DNA from: Bog-756 sp963745955
GTDB taxonomy: Bacteria > Actinomycetota > Acidimicrobiia > Acidimicrobiales > RAAP-2
Reading direction: 5' to 3'
Assembly (NCBI GenBank): GCA_963745955.1
Contig: CAVUZI010000011.1
Coordinates: 186,001 to 250,000 of the forward strand
DNA length: 64,000 nucleotides
Made by a program: the position numbers and the translations under genes
Shown here: positions 1-10,032 of the stretch, in pieces
Layout: each line of letters opens with the position of its first letter
How positions within the stretch are numbered: position 1 is the first letter of the stretch
Notes under the pieces: model-generated
What the model saw: the letters and a program-made list of their open reading frames with translations, nothing else
Told to the model about the DNA's origin: nothing
The model's database searches: none

Positions 1-1384
1 AGGGGTGCGGCTGGATGAACTGGGCCACTTCGTCGGCCGTGGCCTCCCAGTTGACGGCCAGGTATCCGGCACCGAGCTGCTCGGTCACCCACGGCCCCAC
101 CATGTGGACCCCGAGGATCCTTCCCGTGGTGCCGTCCTCCAGGCGCTCGGCCACGATCTTCACCAGACCTTCGGTGTCCCCGATGATCCGGGCCCGGCTG
201 TTCCCACCGAACGGGTCCTTCTTGACCGTCACGTCGAACCCGGCCGCCCTGGCCGCCGCCTCGGTCAGACCGGCGAACGCCACCTCCGGATGGCAGTAGA
301 TGGCCCAGGGCACCCGTTGGTAGTCGACGGGAACCACCGGCTCACCCAGGATGCTCTTGATGACCACGATCCCTTCGGCAAAGCCGACATGGGCCAGTTG
401 AGGGGTGCCGGCCACGACGTCGCCCACCGCCCACACCCCGTCTGCCGCCGTGCGCATGGTCTGATCGGCGACCACGAAGCCGTGGTCGTCCACCACCACC
501 CCGGTCCCCTCGGCCAGGAGGCCCTCGGTGCGCGGGCGCCGACCCACCGACACGATGACCGCGTCGACCTCCAGCTTCTCGCCATCGCCGTAGGACAGGG
601 TGGTACCCCTCCCCGACGGGTCAGGAGTGTGGCCCTGCAGCTGCACCCCGGCCTTCACCTCGATACCCCGCTTGCGGAATGACCGGGCCACCGCAGTGAC
701 CACATCGTCGTCACAGCCGCTCAAGATGGTCGGCAGTGCCTCGAACACCGTGACGTCCGTCCCGAGATCGCTCAACAACGACGCGAACTCGCACCCGATG
801 GCCCCACCGCCGACCACCGCCACCGAGTCCGGCAGCTTCTCCAGGGCCAGCACCTCGTCGGAGGTCATCACCAACTCGCCGTCGACGTCGAAGCCGGGAA
901 TGGTGCGGGGGACCGAACCGGCCGCCAGCACGACGTCGGTCCCGGTGATCTCCGTGGTGGTGCCGTCGTTGCCGGTGATGCGGACCCGGTGCCCGGGGAG
1001 CAACGTGCCGCTCCCGCCGTACACCTCGACCCCGCGCCCCTTCAACAGCCCGGCCAGGCCCCTGAACAGCTGGTCCACCACCTCCTGCTTGCGGGCCTGG
1101 CTCACCGAGAAGTCGAGGACCGGCGTGCTGGCGGCCTCTCCCCCGGCACCGATCCCGAACCGGCCCGATCCGGCCACCGTGCGGTAGACGGCCGCCGTCT
1201 CGAGGAACTCCTTCGCCGGCACGCAGCCTCGGTGGAGGCAGGTGCCGCCCACCTTGTCCATCTCGACCACGGCCACCGACAGCCCGGCCGCGGCCCCGTA
1301 GAGCGCGGTGGCATAACCCCCGGGTCCGCCGCCGATGATCACCACATCGAATGTCGCGGGTGCGTCCGCTACCTCGGTTGCCGT
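1..1384 (-). CDS. lpdA: Dihydrolipoamide dehydrogenase (E3), 3' end cut by window edge
   Basis: FAD/NAD-dependent disulfide oxidoreductase that reoxidises lipoamide in pyruvate and other 2-oxoacid dehydrogenase complexes. The N-terminal FAD-binding GGGPGG motif is followed by the redox pair in GGTCLHRGCVPAK (C-x4-C), a central NAD-binding VVGGGAIGCEFAS and the start of the C-terminal dimerisation domain (HPEVAFAGLTE). The C terminus and the catalytic HPHP region lie at or beyond the window start, so the gene is partial. No ATG, GTG or TTG precedes the FAD motif in frame. The best placed start is an ACG at 1384, eight bases after GGAGG, so either the start is non-canonical or one base is wrong. 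It probably serves the PDH E1 encoded a few kb away. Confidence 0.9.
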
Positions 1385-1534
1385 GGGAACCGCCTCCTTC
1401 GAGTGCTCGTCGACTGCATGTGGACAGCGCTCAGCCTATCGGCCCACATCGGCGCTCCACCTCAGGAGGCCACGGGCCGGGGCCCGGACCCGTCACCGTC
1501 CCGGCACTCACGTCGGTCACCCACCCGCCGGTGG

Positions 1535-2416
1535 TCAGGAGAGCACCCGCCGCCTGAAATTCCGCAGCCCGAGGCCGAGGAAGAGCGCGAGGAACCCGAT
1601 GATGACCGGATAGACCACGTAGAGGTGCATGTGCGGCGCATCGGTGAACGCGGCCCGCATGCCTTCGTTCACGTAGATCAGCGGGTTGATCAGCACCACG
1701 GTCTGCAGCCAGTGCCAGCTCCCCACCTTGACGGGTGCGAGGCGGGTCCACTCGTAGTACGTCCCACCGAGGAAGGTCACCGGCAGGATGATGAACCCGA
1801 ACATGAGCCCGATGTTGCGGGGTTCGAAGCTGGTCCCGAGCAGGAGACCCAACGACGCCATGGTCACGCAGGCCAGCGGGACGACGGTCACGATGATCCA
1901 CCAGTGCAGGCTGAGCTGGGCCTCCACCCCCTTGGCGTGGACGACCGAGGCGATAGGCAGGACGATGATGGCGGAGATGAGGCCCTGGACCGCGCCGGAG
2001 AGGACTTTGGCCATGGCCACCAGCCAGATGGGGCAGGGCGCCTGCACACGGTCTTCGATCTCGCGGGTGAAGCCGAACTCCTGGGACATGATGAGCGCCA
2101 CCGACTGCACGCCCTGGAAGAGGATGGAGATGCCCACCACGCCGGGGACCAGCAGGGTGGCGAAGGCCGACTCCGCCCTCGGCCCACCACCGCCGCCGAT
2201 GCCCTGGCCGATCTTCGGGAAGACGTAGAGGAAGACGAAGCAGAGCAGGAAAGGCTGCACGAGCACCCTGATGACGAACTCGACGAGATGCTTGCGCAAC
2301 ACCACCAGGTCACGGAGGATGAGCGCCCACAGGGCGATCCGGCCGGCCTCGAATGCCGAGCGGGTCGGCGCCGAGTGCACGACGGAGATCGTCGGGCTCG
2401 TCTCGACGGTGCTCAT
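1535..2416 (-). CDS. ABC-2 type exporter permease (DrrB-like)
   Basis: Membrane subunit of an ABC exporter, 293 residues. A hydrophilic N terminus of about 40 residues precedes about six hydrophobic segments, with the ABC-2 hallmark region around residues 175-235 (GLLLGTSFEPRNIGLMF, FLGGTYYEW) and a closing helix GFLALFLGLGLRNFRRR. The ATG overlaps the stop codon of the upstream ATPase (TGATG), so the two are translationally coupled. Family knowledge: DrrAB-type pairs export drugs, antibiotics or lipids. The substrate cannot be told from sequence. Confidence 0.9.
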   Translation of the reverse strand: MSTVETSPTISVVHSAPTRSAFEAGRIALWALILRDLVVLRKHLVEFVIRVLVQPFLLCFVFLYVFPKIGQGIGGGGGPRAESAFATLLVPGVVGISILFQGVQSVALIMSQEFGFTREIEDRVQAPCPIWLVAMAKVLSGAVQGLISAIIVLPIASVVHAKGVEAQLSLHWWIIVTVVPLACVTMASLGLLLGTSFEPRNIGLMFGFIILPVTFLGGTYYEWTRLAPVKVGSWHWLQTVVLINPLIYVNEGMRAAFTDAPHMHLYVVYPVIIGFLALFLGLGLRNFRRRVLS

Positions 2417-3408
2417 CAGTCCCTCAGGTCCTTGCCGGTCAGATTGATGAAGACCGTCTCCAGGGTGGGCTCGGTCACCGAGATGTCCAACACCGGATAC
2501 CCGGCGTCTTCGGCCACGCCGAGCACTTTGGGCAGCAGACGGTCCTTGCCCTTCACGTGGAGCTCGACCCCGCCCTCGATGGGCCGGGTCCGGGTGACTC
2601 CTTCGATCCCCTCGGTCAGCACGCGGGCCAGTCGGTCGGGATCGCCGGACGCGGTGACCGTGACGATGGTGTCGGCGTCGACCTTCTGCTTCAGAGCCGC
2701 CGGTGTGTCCAGGGCGAGGATCCTTCCCCGGTCCATGATCGCCACCCGTCCGCAGAGCTGGTCGGCCTCTTCCATGTAGTGGGTCGTCAACAAGATGGTC
2801 TGGCCGGCGGCGTTGAGCTCGCGCAGCGTCCCCCACAGCGCCAGCCGGCTCTGCGGGTCCAGACCGGCGGTGGGCTCGTCGAGGAAGAGCACCGCCGGGC
2901 GGTGGAAGATGGCCCGGGCCACCATCAGACGTTGGGCCATGCCTCCCGAGAGGGCGTAGACCGATGCACCGGCCCACTTCTCGAGCTGGAACTGCTCCAG
3001 GAGCTCGGTGGCCGTCCGGCGCGACTCCCGGGCCGCGATCCCGAAGAGCCGGCCGTGGAAGTAGAGGTTCTCCCAGACCGTCAGCTGGCGGTCCAGGGTG
3101 TTCTGCTGGCTCACGATGCCGAGGATCTGCTTGGCCAGTGCGGGATGGCTCACCACGTCGATGCCCCCGACGAACGCCCGACCCGACGTCGGGATCACCC
3201 GGGTGGTGAGCATGCCCGCGGTGGTGGTCTTGCCGGCGCCGTTCGGGCCCAGCAGCCCGAAGATCTCTCCCGGCTCGACCGTCAGATCGAGCCCGTCCAC
3301 GGCGCGCAGATCCGACCCGGCGTACACCTTGGTGAGTCCCACCGTCCGGATGACGGCCCTTCCGGCGGCAGGGCTTTCGGCCCTGGGGGTGGAGACGGTG
3401 GAGGTCAT
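2416..3408 (-). CDS. ABC exporter ATPase, DrrA/daunorubicin-resistance type
   Basis: Nucleotide-binding subunit paired with the downstream permease, 330 residues. Walker A GPNGAGKTT (about residue 54), Q-loop in VSQQNTLD, signature LSGGMAQRL, Walker B VLFLDEP, D-loop AGLDPQ and switch histidine in LTTHYMEEAD are all present. A C-terminal extension of about 90 residues (EGGVELHVKGKD, EPTLETVFINLTG) is typical of DrrA-type ATPases. Start chosen at the ATG giving MTSTVSTPRAES, in front of a disordered leader. A drug or lipid efflux role is inferred from the family. Confidence 0.92.
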   Translation of the reverse strand: MTSTVSTPRAESPAAGRAVIRTVGLTKVYAGSDLRAVDGLDLTVEPGEIFGLLGPNGAGKTTTAGMLTTRVIPTSGRAFVGGIDVVSHPALAKQILGIVSQQNTLDRQLTVWENLYFHGRLFGIAARESRRTATELLEQFQLEKWAGASVYALSGGMAQRLMVARAIFHRPAVLFLDEPTAGLDPQSRLALWGTLRELNAAGQTILLTTHYMEEADQLCGRVAIMDRGRILALDTPAALKQKVDADTIVTVTASGDPDRLARVLTEGIEGVTRTRPIEGGVELHVKGKDRLLPKVLGVAEDAGYPVLDISVTEPTLETVFINLTGKDLRD

Positions 3409-3450
3409 GGCACTGCAGCGACACTACCTGAGCCGACCGGCCGTCCGGTC

Positions 3451-3490
3451 CGTGGCCGGCCGTGGTCGGCCGTGGCCGGCCGTGGCCGGG
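3451..3490. repeat. Tandem 10-bp repeat x4 in intergenic gap
   Basis: Four consecutive copies of CGTGGCCGGC with one or two changes (3451, 3461, 3471, 3481) fill the gap just downstream of the SDR stop and upstream of the ABC ATPase start. It is one of several short tandem duplications at gene junctions in this window. Confidence 0.85.
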
Positions 3491-3495
3491 ACGGG

Positions 3496-4263
3496 CTACT
3501 TGGGAGGCATCCGGATCCCGCCGTCGAGCCGGATCACCTCGGCGTTCAGGTAGCTGTTGGTGGCGATGTGGGCCACCAGCTCTCCGAACTCGGCCGGGTT
3601 GCCCAGGCGCTTGGGGAAGTTGACCGACTGGCCGAGGACGGTGCGGGCTTCCTCGGGCAACATGGCCAGCAGCGGCGTGTCGAACAGGCCGGGGGCGATG
3701 GCCAGCACCCTGATGCCCACCACGGCCAGGTCGCGGGCCGCCGGCAGCGTCATGCCCACGATGGCGCCCTTGGACGCGGAATAGGCCAACTGCCCGATCT
3801 GGCCGTCGAACGCGGCCACCGACGCCGTATTGACGATCACCCCGCGCTCGCCGTTCTCCTGCGGTTCGACGGTGGCCATGGCCGAGGCCGCCTTGGTCAT
3901 CACATTGAACGTCCCGATGACATTGAGGTTCTGGATGAACTGGAAGGGCGCCAGGTCGTGGGGGGATCCATCACGGTTGATGACCCGCCCCACCCAGCCG
4001 GAACCCGCACAGTTCACCGCGATGCGCAGACCGCCGCCGTCAGCCGCCTGGTCGACCGCCTTCTGGCAATCCTCCGGTTCGGTCACGTCGCCCCCGACGA
4101 AGTTCGCCTTGGCGCCGATGTCGGCCACCACTTCCTTGCCCCGCTCCTCGTTGCGGTCGAACACGGTGACCCGCACGCCTTCGGCGGCAAGCTTGCGGGC
4201 GGTGGCCTCTCCGAGGCCGGATGCGCCACCGGTGATGATTGCTGAGCTTCCGTTGATCTGCAT
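3496..4263 (-). CDS. SDR, 3-hydroxyacyl-CoA dehydrogenase type 2 (HSD10)-like
   Basis: Classical short-chain dehydrogenase of 255 residues. The NAD-binding TGGASGLG sits at residues 11-18, NAG is replaced by NCAGSG near 85, catalytic Ser lies in VNTASVAAFDG, the YSASK active-site motif follows, and the PG motif is in AIAPGLFDTP. The SASVAAFDGQIGQ stretch and the TPLLAMLPE loop resemble HSD17B10-type 3-hydroxy-2-methylacyl-CoA dehydrogenases of beta-oxidation and branched-chain amino-acid catabolism. It stands alone between rnhA and the ABC exporter. The family is certain; substrate is inference. Confidence 0.88.
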   Translation of the reverse strand: MQINGSSAIITGGASGLGEATARKLAAEGVRVTVFDRNEERGKEVVADIGAKANFVGGDVTEPEDCQKAVDQAADGGGLRIAVNCAGSGWVGRVINRDGSPHDLAPFQFIQNLNVIGTFNVMTKAASAMATVEPQENGERGVIVNTASVAAFDGQIGQLAYSASKGAIVGMTLPAARDLAVVGIRVLAIAPGLFDTPLLAMLPEEARTVLGQSVNFPKRLGNPAEFGELVAHIATNSYLNAEVIRLDGGIRMPPK

Positions 4264-4319
4264 GCCAGCAGGTTACGGGAGGGATCGACCGGCGCCAAAA
4301 CCGGTGCCGGGCCTGGCCG

Positions 4320-4769
4320 TCACTGGCGGGCCGCGGCCTCGGTGGCCAGCGAGTCCACCACGTCGTTCATCCGATCCCCCGAGTGACCCTTCACCCAGCC
4401 GAAGGTCACCGGGCGGCCCGGGTCGAGCGCCAGTGCGAGCAGCTCCTTCCAGAGATCCTGGTTGGCCACGGGCTTTCCCTGGGCATTGCGCCAACCCCGC
4501 CGCTCCCACCCCTCCCACCACTTCTGGCGGAAACAGTTGACGACGTAGGTCGAATCGCTCATCACGTGGAGCGGCCCGGACAGCGACTGCAGGGCACGCA
4601 CCACCGCGGTCACCTCCATCCGCTGGTTGGTCGTGTGGGCCTCGCCCCCGCTGTCCGAACGGCCGCCGTCGACCGCCCACGCCCAACCCCCGGGCCCGGG
4701 GTTCCCGAGACACGACCCGTCCGTGTACACGGTCGTCACCGGATCGGGGGGTGGGGGCGGAGAGCTCAT
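4320..4769 (-). CDS. rnhA: Ribonuclease HI
   Basis: Degrades RNA in RNA-DNA hybrids such as Okazaki primers and R-loops. The protein has 149 residues, the usual bacterial length. The catalytic acidic residues are visible in YTDGSCLGNPGPGGW (Asp), QRMEVTAV (Glu), MSDSTYVV (Asp) and DVVDSLATEA (Asp), and the active-site histidine region is VKGHSGDRMND. An upstream in-frame ATG at 4808 exists, but the internal ATG at 4769 (MSSPPPPPDP) gives the family-typical N terminus. It is divergent from aceE. Confidence 0.93.
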   Translation of the reverse strand: MSSPPPPPDPVTTVYTDGSCLGNPGPGGWAWAVDGGRSDSGGEAHTTNQRMEVTAVVRALQSLSGPLHVMSDSTYVVNCFRQKWWEGWERRGWRNAQGKPVANQDLWKELLALALDPGRPVTFGWVKGHSGDRMNDVVDSLATEAAARQ

Positions 4770-4802
4770 CGGGACAGCATGCCCGTTGCGCCCGGCCAAT
4801 TG

Positions 4803-4832
4803 GTGCACGGCCGTGCACGGCCGTGCACGATC
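4803..4832. repeat. Tandem 10-bp repeat x3 in rnhA/aceE divergent gap
   Basis: GTGCACGGCC occurs twice, followed by GTGCACGATC, each unit containing the palindrome GTGCAC. It lies between the divergent rnhA (start 4769) and aceE (start 4934), where promoters must be, so it could be an operator or a junction duplication. No known regulator site was recognised. Confidence 0.7.
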
Positions 4833-4933
4833 GTCACGGCGCGGCCCGACGGCCCGCCGCGAGCGGCCCGGCTCGAACGACCCGGAGCCGTGCTGTCCTT
4901 CCCCCCGGGCCCGGGCAGTGCAAGCATGGGGAG

Positions 4934-7639
4934 GTGCTGTTCGACGGAGTGAGCCATCAACTTCCCGACGCCGATCCCGTCGAGACGTCGGAATGGCTGG
5001 ACGCGTTCGACGACATCGTCGACGTCCACGGGCGGACCCGGGCTCGCTATCTGCTCATGCGGATCCTCGAGCGGGCGCGCCAGAAGCAGGTGGACTTCCC
5101 GGCCACGGTCTCCTCCCCCTACGTCAACACCATCCCCTCCGACGAGGAGCCGGAGTTCCCCGGTGACGAATACCTCGAACGGCGCATCCGGGCCTTCATC
5201 CGCTGGAATGCCGCGGTGATGGTGGTCAGGGCCAACGTCCGCTCGGAGGCCATCGGCGGCCACCTCTCGACCTACGCCAGCTCCGCCTCCCTGTACGAGG
5301 TGGGGTTCAACCACTTCTTCCGGGGAAAGGACGATGGCCATCCCGGGGATCAGGTCTATTTCCAGGGTCATGCCTCTCCGGGCATCTACGCCCGGGCCTT
5401 CGTGGAGGGCCGCCTCTCGGAGGAGCAGCTGGACAACTTCCGGTTCGAGGTGGGGAGCAACGGGCTCTCCTCCTATCCGCATCCCCGGTTGATGCCCGAG
5501 TTCTGGGAGTACCCGACGGTGTCGATGGGTCTCGGCCCGCTCAACGCCATCGCCCAGGCCCACGTGAGCCGCTACCTCCACGCCCGGGGTATCGCCGGCA
5601 CCCAGGACAGCCGGGTGTGGTGCTTCGTGGGTGACGGGGAATTCGACGAACCCGAGACCATCGGCGCCCTCGGCATGGCCGGGCGGGAGCACCTCGACAA
5701 CCTGGTGTTCGTGGTCAACTGCAACCTCCAACGACTCGACGGTCCGGTGCGGGGCAACGGCAAGGTGATCCAGGAGTTCGAGGCCCTCTTCCGGGGTGCG
5801 GGCTGGAACGTGATCAAGGTGATCTGGGGCCGGACCTGGGACGACCTCCTGGCCAAGGACGTGGAGGGGGTGCTGCTGAACAAGATGAACTCGACGGTGG
5901 ACGGCGAGTTCCAGAAGTACGCCACCGAGTCCGGGGCGTACATCAGGGAGCACTTCTTCGGTCCCGATCCCCGTCTCCAGGAGCTGGTCAGCCACCTCTC
6001 CGACGAGGAACTGCAGTCCCTCCCGCGGGGAGGCCACGACTACCGGAAGCTCTACGCCGCCTACCAGGCGGCCACCGAGCACGTCGGGGCACCGACCGCC
6101 ATCCTGGCCAAGACCATCAAGGGCTGGACGCTCGGGCCCGAGATCGAAGCCCGCAACGCCACCCATCAGATCAAGAAGATGACCAAGGCACAGCTGCTCA
6201 CCCTGCGCAACCGGCTGTTCCTCAACGACGAGATCCCCGAGCACGACCTCGATGCCGACCTGCCGCCCTACTACCGGCCCGCACCGGACGAGAAGGCGGC
6301 CGTCTACCTGGCCGAGCGGCGCCGCGCCCTGGGCGGGCCGCTCCCCCGACGGGTGGTGCGGTCGGGACCACTTCCAGAGCCCGACGGGGCCGCGTTCGCC
6401 GATCTCCTGGCCGGGTCGGGCCGCCAGTCGGTCTCCACCACCATGGCGTTCGCCCGCCTGCTGCGATCGCTGGTGCGGGATCCCTCGATCGGCAAGCGCA
6501 TCGTCCCCATCGTCTCGGACGAGGCCCGGACCTTCGGGCTCGAATCCCTGATCAGTGAAGTGCAGATCTACGCCCCCGAAGGCCAGCGCTATACCCCGGT
6601 GGACGCCGGGCTGGCGCTCCACTACGCCGAGAGTGCCACCGGTCAGGTACTGCAGGAGGGCATCAGCGAGGCCGGCGCGGTGGCCGCCTTCACCGCTGCG
6701 GCGACCTCGTACGCCACCTGGGGCGAGCCCACGATCCCCTTCTACCTCTTCTATTCCATGTTCGGCTTCCAGCGGGTGGGCGACCTCCTCTGGGCCCTCG
6801 GGGACTGCCGGGGCCGTGGGTTCCTCCTCGGGTGCACCGCCGGCCGGACCACCCTCAACGGCGAGGGTCTCCAGCACCAGGACGGCCACTCCCTCCTGCT
6901 GGCATCGACGGTGCCGAGCGTCGCCGCCTACGATCCCGCCTTCTCCTACGAGGTGGCGACCATCCTCGAAGACGGCATCCGCCGGATGACCGGTCCCGAA
7001 CCGGAGGACCGCATCTGGTACCTGACCCTCTACAACGAGAACTACCCGATGCCCGCCCTGCCTTCCGACCCGGCGAAGCCGAAAGGGTGCGACTGGGCAC
7101 GATCAAGGGCATGTACCGGTTCGCGCCCGGCGGGGACGGATCGATCCGGGCCTCCGTGCTGTTCTCCGGGTCCGCCTGGCAGGCGGCAGTCGGCGCCCAG
7201 CGGTTGCTGGCCACCGACTGGGGCGTCGATGCCGATCTGTGGTCGGTGACCTCCTACAAGTCACTGCGGGAGGAAGCCATCTCGGTCGAGCGCTGGAATC
7301 GCCTCCACCCGGGCGGAACGCGGCGCACGCCGTTCGTCACCGAGCAGTTGGCCGGTTCGCAGGGCCCGATCGTGGCCGTCTCCGACTTCATGCGGTCGGT
7401 CCCCGACCAGGTCTCGAGGTGGATGCCCAGACCGTTCACCTCGCTCGGCACCGACGGGTTCGGCCGTTCCGACACGAGGGACGTCCTGCGCCGCTTCTTC
7501 GAAGTCGATGCCGAGCACGTGGTGGTCGCCGTGCTCCACAGCCTCGTCGCCGAGGGAAGCGTCCCCCCGGGCACCGATCGCAGACGCCATCGAGCGCTAC
7601 GGCATCGACCCGGCGGCAGCCGACCCCTGGTCCTCCTGA
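4934..7639 (+). CDS. aceE: Pyruvate dehydrogenase E1, homodimeric (two frameshifts)
   Basis: Thiamine-diphosphate enzyme decarboxylating pyruvate and acetylating the E2 lipoyl group. The thiamine motif is GDGEFDEPE followed about 25 residues later by NCN. Other family blocks are GGHLSTYASSA near the N terminus, GHASPGIYARAF, TIKGWTLGPEIE and the transketolase C-terminal part. The GTG at 4934 (VLFDGVSHQL) follows GGGGAG; upstream in-frame codons are low quality. The frame breaks at about 7070-7084 (TLYNENYPMPALPSDP to RLGTIKGMYRF) and again in a CCCCCC run at 7563-7568. After the second shift the canonical end IERYGIDPAAADP and a stop at 7637-7639 are restored. These look like sequencing insertions, not decay. 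Confidence 0.9.
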
Positions 7640-7694
7640 CCCGGTCCCGTGGCCCGCCCGGGGTGGGCGCGCCGCCCCGCCGTAGGATCCGATC

Positions 7695-9186
7695 GTGACC
7701 GCGCTGATGGTGCAGGGGGTGTCGAGCGACGCCGGCAAGAGCCTTCTCGTCACCGCGCTCTGCGCCTGGTCACGCCGCCTCGGCATCCGGGCCGTGCCCT
7801 TCAAGGCGCAGAACATGTCCAACAACGCCCGGATCGTCGACGGCGGCGAGATCGGAAGCGCCCAGTGGCTCCAGGCCCTGGCCGCCGGGGTGCATCCCGA
7901 CGTCCGCATGAATCCGGTCCTCCTCAAGCCCGAGAGCGAGACCCGCAGCCAGGTCGTCCTCAACGGCGTCGTCAGCGAGAAGCTCACATCGATGCCCTGG
8001 CGCGGCAGATCGGGTCAGCTCTGGCCCCACGTGACCACCGCGCTCGGCATCGCTCTCCGACGAGTTCGACGTCGTGATCATCGAAGGGGCGGGTAGTCCG
8101 GCCGAGACCAACCTCTGGTCCGACGACATCGCCAACATGGCGGTGGCCGACGCGGCCGACGCCCCGGTGGTGCTGGTGGCCGACATCGATCGCGGCGGCG
8201 CATTCGCACATCTCTACGGGACATGGGCCCTGCTTCCCGCGCCATGGCAGGCGCGCGTCGAGGGGTTCGTCCTGAACAAGTTCCGCGGCGATCCCGGCCT
8301 CTTGGCACCGGCGCCCGACGACCTCGGGGCCGTCACCGGGGTTCCCACCGTCGGGGTACTCCCGTGGCTCGACCACGGCCTCCCCGACGAGGAGGGCCCG
8401 ACCCCGATCACCGGGCCCGGCCGGGGGCGACGGGTGTCCATCGTCTGTAGTCCCTTTGCGTCCAACCTCGACGAGTTCGCGCAACTGCAGCAGGTGGCCG
8501 ACGTCAGCTGGGTGCGTGACGCCGACCGGCTCGGGCACGCCGATCTCATCATCCTGCCGGGCTCCAAGCACGTGGCCCGCGACCTCGACTGGCTCCGCCG
8601 GACCGGCCTGGCCGGGGCCGTGACCCGCGCCGCCCATGACGGGACCCCGGTGCTCGGGGTCTGCGGCGGCCTGCAGATGCTTGGGCAGCGGATCGATGAC
8701 CCGGACGGCGTCGAAGGGGCTGCGGTCGGCCTCGGGCTGCTCCCGGTGGAGACCCGCTACCGGGCTTCGAAGCGCACGGCCAGGTCCTCCGCCTGTTTCG
8801 GACCGCTGGCACCCCCGTGGTCGTGGCTCGGAGCCCGCCGGGTGTCGGGCTACGAGATCCGCCACGGGACGACCCGGGCCCTCGGTCCCGTCGAGGTCGT
8901 TCCCGGTGGGCTCGGGTTCGGAGCCTCCAACGTGATGGGGCTGTACCTGCACGGGCTGTTCGAGGATCCGGCGGTACTGGAGGCGTTCTGCGGCCAGGCT
9001 CCGCCGCTCCTCGGCGCCACCTTCGAACAGCTCGCCGATGCCGTCGACGAACACCTGGACACCGGCTGGATACGGTCGCGACTCGAAGGGAGGGGCGATG
9101 CGCCGGCGTCCGGGCCATCGGGCGACCGGGCCCGTCGTCGCTCACCGGACACCGGCAGCCCACCCAAACACCGGCATCGCATCTGA
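7695..9186 (+). CDS. cobQ: Cobyric acid synthase (one frameshift)
   Basis: Glutamine-dependent amidation of adenosylcobyrinic a,c-diamide at four carboxylates in cobalamin biosynthesis. The N-terminal dethiobiotin-synthetase-like ATPase has GVSSDAGKS and FKAQNMSNNA. After the break come VIIEGAGSPAE and DIDRGGAFAHL. The C-terminal class-I amidotransferase has the Cys nucleophile in GVCGGLQMLG and the His in GYEIRHG. Reading shifts at about 8043 (CTCGGCATCG where CTCGCATCG would keep frame). GTG at 7695 is chosen because it begins directly with the ATPase strand. No other cobalamin gene is adjacent. Confidence 0.9.
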
Positions 9187-9210
9187 CATCGGGGGACATC
9201 TAACATCGGG
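9180..9210. repeat. 17-bp tandem duplication at cobQ/def junction
   Basis: CATCTGACATCGGG (9180) is repeated as CATCTAACATCGGG (9197). The first copy contains the cobQ stop and the second ends four bases before the def GTG, so the duplication supplies the def leader. Confidence 0.75.
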
Positions 9211-9213
9211 AGG

Positions 9214-9804
9214 GTGGACGTCGGCCCCGCCCCGAGCTCCGACGTCCTTCCCATCACGCTGTTCGGGAATCCGGTCCTCCGCCGCCGGTGTCAGGAGGTC
9301 ACCGACTTCGGCGAGGACCTCGCCCTCCTGGTCGGCGAGATGTTCCGGACCCTTCACGCAACCGACAACGGGGTCGGGCTCTCCGCCAACCAGGTCGGGC
9401 GCACGGAGCGTGTGTTCGTCTTCGACTTCCACGACGGGATGGTCGGCCACGTGGTCAACCCGGTGGTCACGGCCATGGGCGGTGAGCTCCAACAAGGTGA
9501 GGAGGCGTGTCTCTCCCTGCCGGGCCTCGGCCTACCGACCGCCCGTCTCCAGCGCTGCGGCGTCCGCGGCGTGGACCTGCACGGAGCAGCGGTCGACTAC
9601 GAAGGGGAGGGCCTGGTGGCGCGATGCTTCCAGCACGAGCTCGACCATCTGAACGGGAAGCTCTACCCCGACCTCCACCCGGTGGGCGTACGGAAGCGCC
9701 TCGAGCGCGAGGCCCGGGAGCTGGCCTGGTCCGGGCTCGACGCCCTCGATCCCCGTTCGCGCCTGTACCAGGGGTTGCCCGAGCAACCGGAGGGCTCCGG
9801 CTAG
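9214..9804 (+). CDS. def: Peptide deformylase
   Basis: Metalloenzyme removing the formyl group from nascent N-terminal Met. All three motifs are present: GVGLSANQVG (motif 1, with Ser for the usual Ala), EACLSLPG (motif 2, metal-binding Cys) and QHELDHLNG (motif 3, HExxH). The length of 196 residues fits the actinobacterial type, with a short C-terminal helix. It starts at GTG 9214 after GGGAGG. It lies immediately upstream of the truncated repair-gene fragment. Confidence 0.95.
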   Translation: MDVGPAPSSDVLPITLFGNPVLRRRCQEVTDFGEDLALLVGEMFRTLHATDNGVGLSANQVGRTERVFVFDFHDGMVGHVVNPVVTAMGGELQQGEEACLSLPGLGLPTARLQRCGVRGVDLHGAAVDYEGEGLVARCFQHELDHLNGKLYPDLHPVGVRKRLEREARELAWSGLDALDPRSRLYQGLPEQPEGSG

Positions 9805-9814
9805 CCTGACCGTC

Positions 9815-9931
9815 GTGGTCCACATCACCGGCGACGATGCCGTCGACAAGCTCCTCTCCGACGATCCCCTGGCGCTCCTCATCGCCATGGTCCTCGACCA
9901 GCAGGTTCGACAACAATGGAGCGCTCCGTAG
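9815..9931 (+). pseudogene. Truncated N-terminal fragment of HhH-GPD repair gene
   Basis: A 38-codon reading frame (start GTG 9815, stop TAG 9929-9931) whose first 30 residues match the N terminus of the intact gene at 11190: DDPLALLIAMVLDQQ against TDPLALLVGMVLDQQ. Similarity stops abruptly after DQQ; the last eight codons are unrelated. The nucleotide match is only moderate overall but includes 19 identical bases (CATGGTCCTCGACCAGCAG, 9886-9904 and 11264-11282). It looks like the remnant of the native copy next to def, broken where foreign DNA entered. Confidence 0.8.
9886..9904 (+). repeat. 19-bp direct repeat flanking the wHTH-NTase/HEPN insert
   Basis: CATGGTCCTCGACCAGCAG is present here and again at 11264-11282, inside the broken and the intact copies of the HhH-GPD gene. 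The two copies bracket 1.36 kb containing the nucleotidyltransferase/HEPN pair and are the likely crossover point. Confidence 0.8.
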
Positions 9932-9995
9932 GGGAAGGCACATGGCCATCTGCAAATGAGGGGGCCGGCGGCGGCAGGTTCATTTTTCCTAAACA

Positions 9996-10027
9996 ATAGG
10001 TATCTATCTAATAAGAGAGACACCTAT
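9996..10027. promoter_or_regulatory. Imperfect inverted repeat upstream of wHTH-NTase gene
   Basis: ATAGGTATCT (9996-10005) and AGACACCTAT (10018-10027) are reverse complements at 9 of 10 positions, separated by 12 A/T-rich bases. They end six bases before the GTG of a gene that has a winged-helix domain. An autoregulatory operator is the natural inference. The stretch is much more AT-rich than the surrounding DNA. Confidence 0.5.
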
Positions 10028-10032
10028 ACTAT

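Noticed and set aside
1440..1534. GC-rich inverted sequence (GGGCCGGGGCCCGG) as a terminator after the ABC permease
   Set aside because: No T-run and such GC palindromes are common by chance at this base composition.
4766..6889. A 707-codon open frame antisense to aceE
   Set aside because: Shadow of high-GC coding DNA; the sense strand encodes a clear PDH E1 and the antisense product shows no motif.
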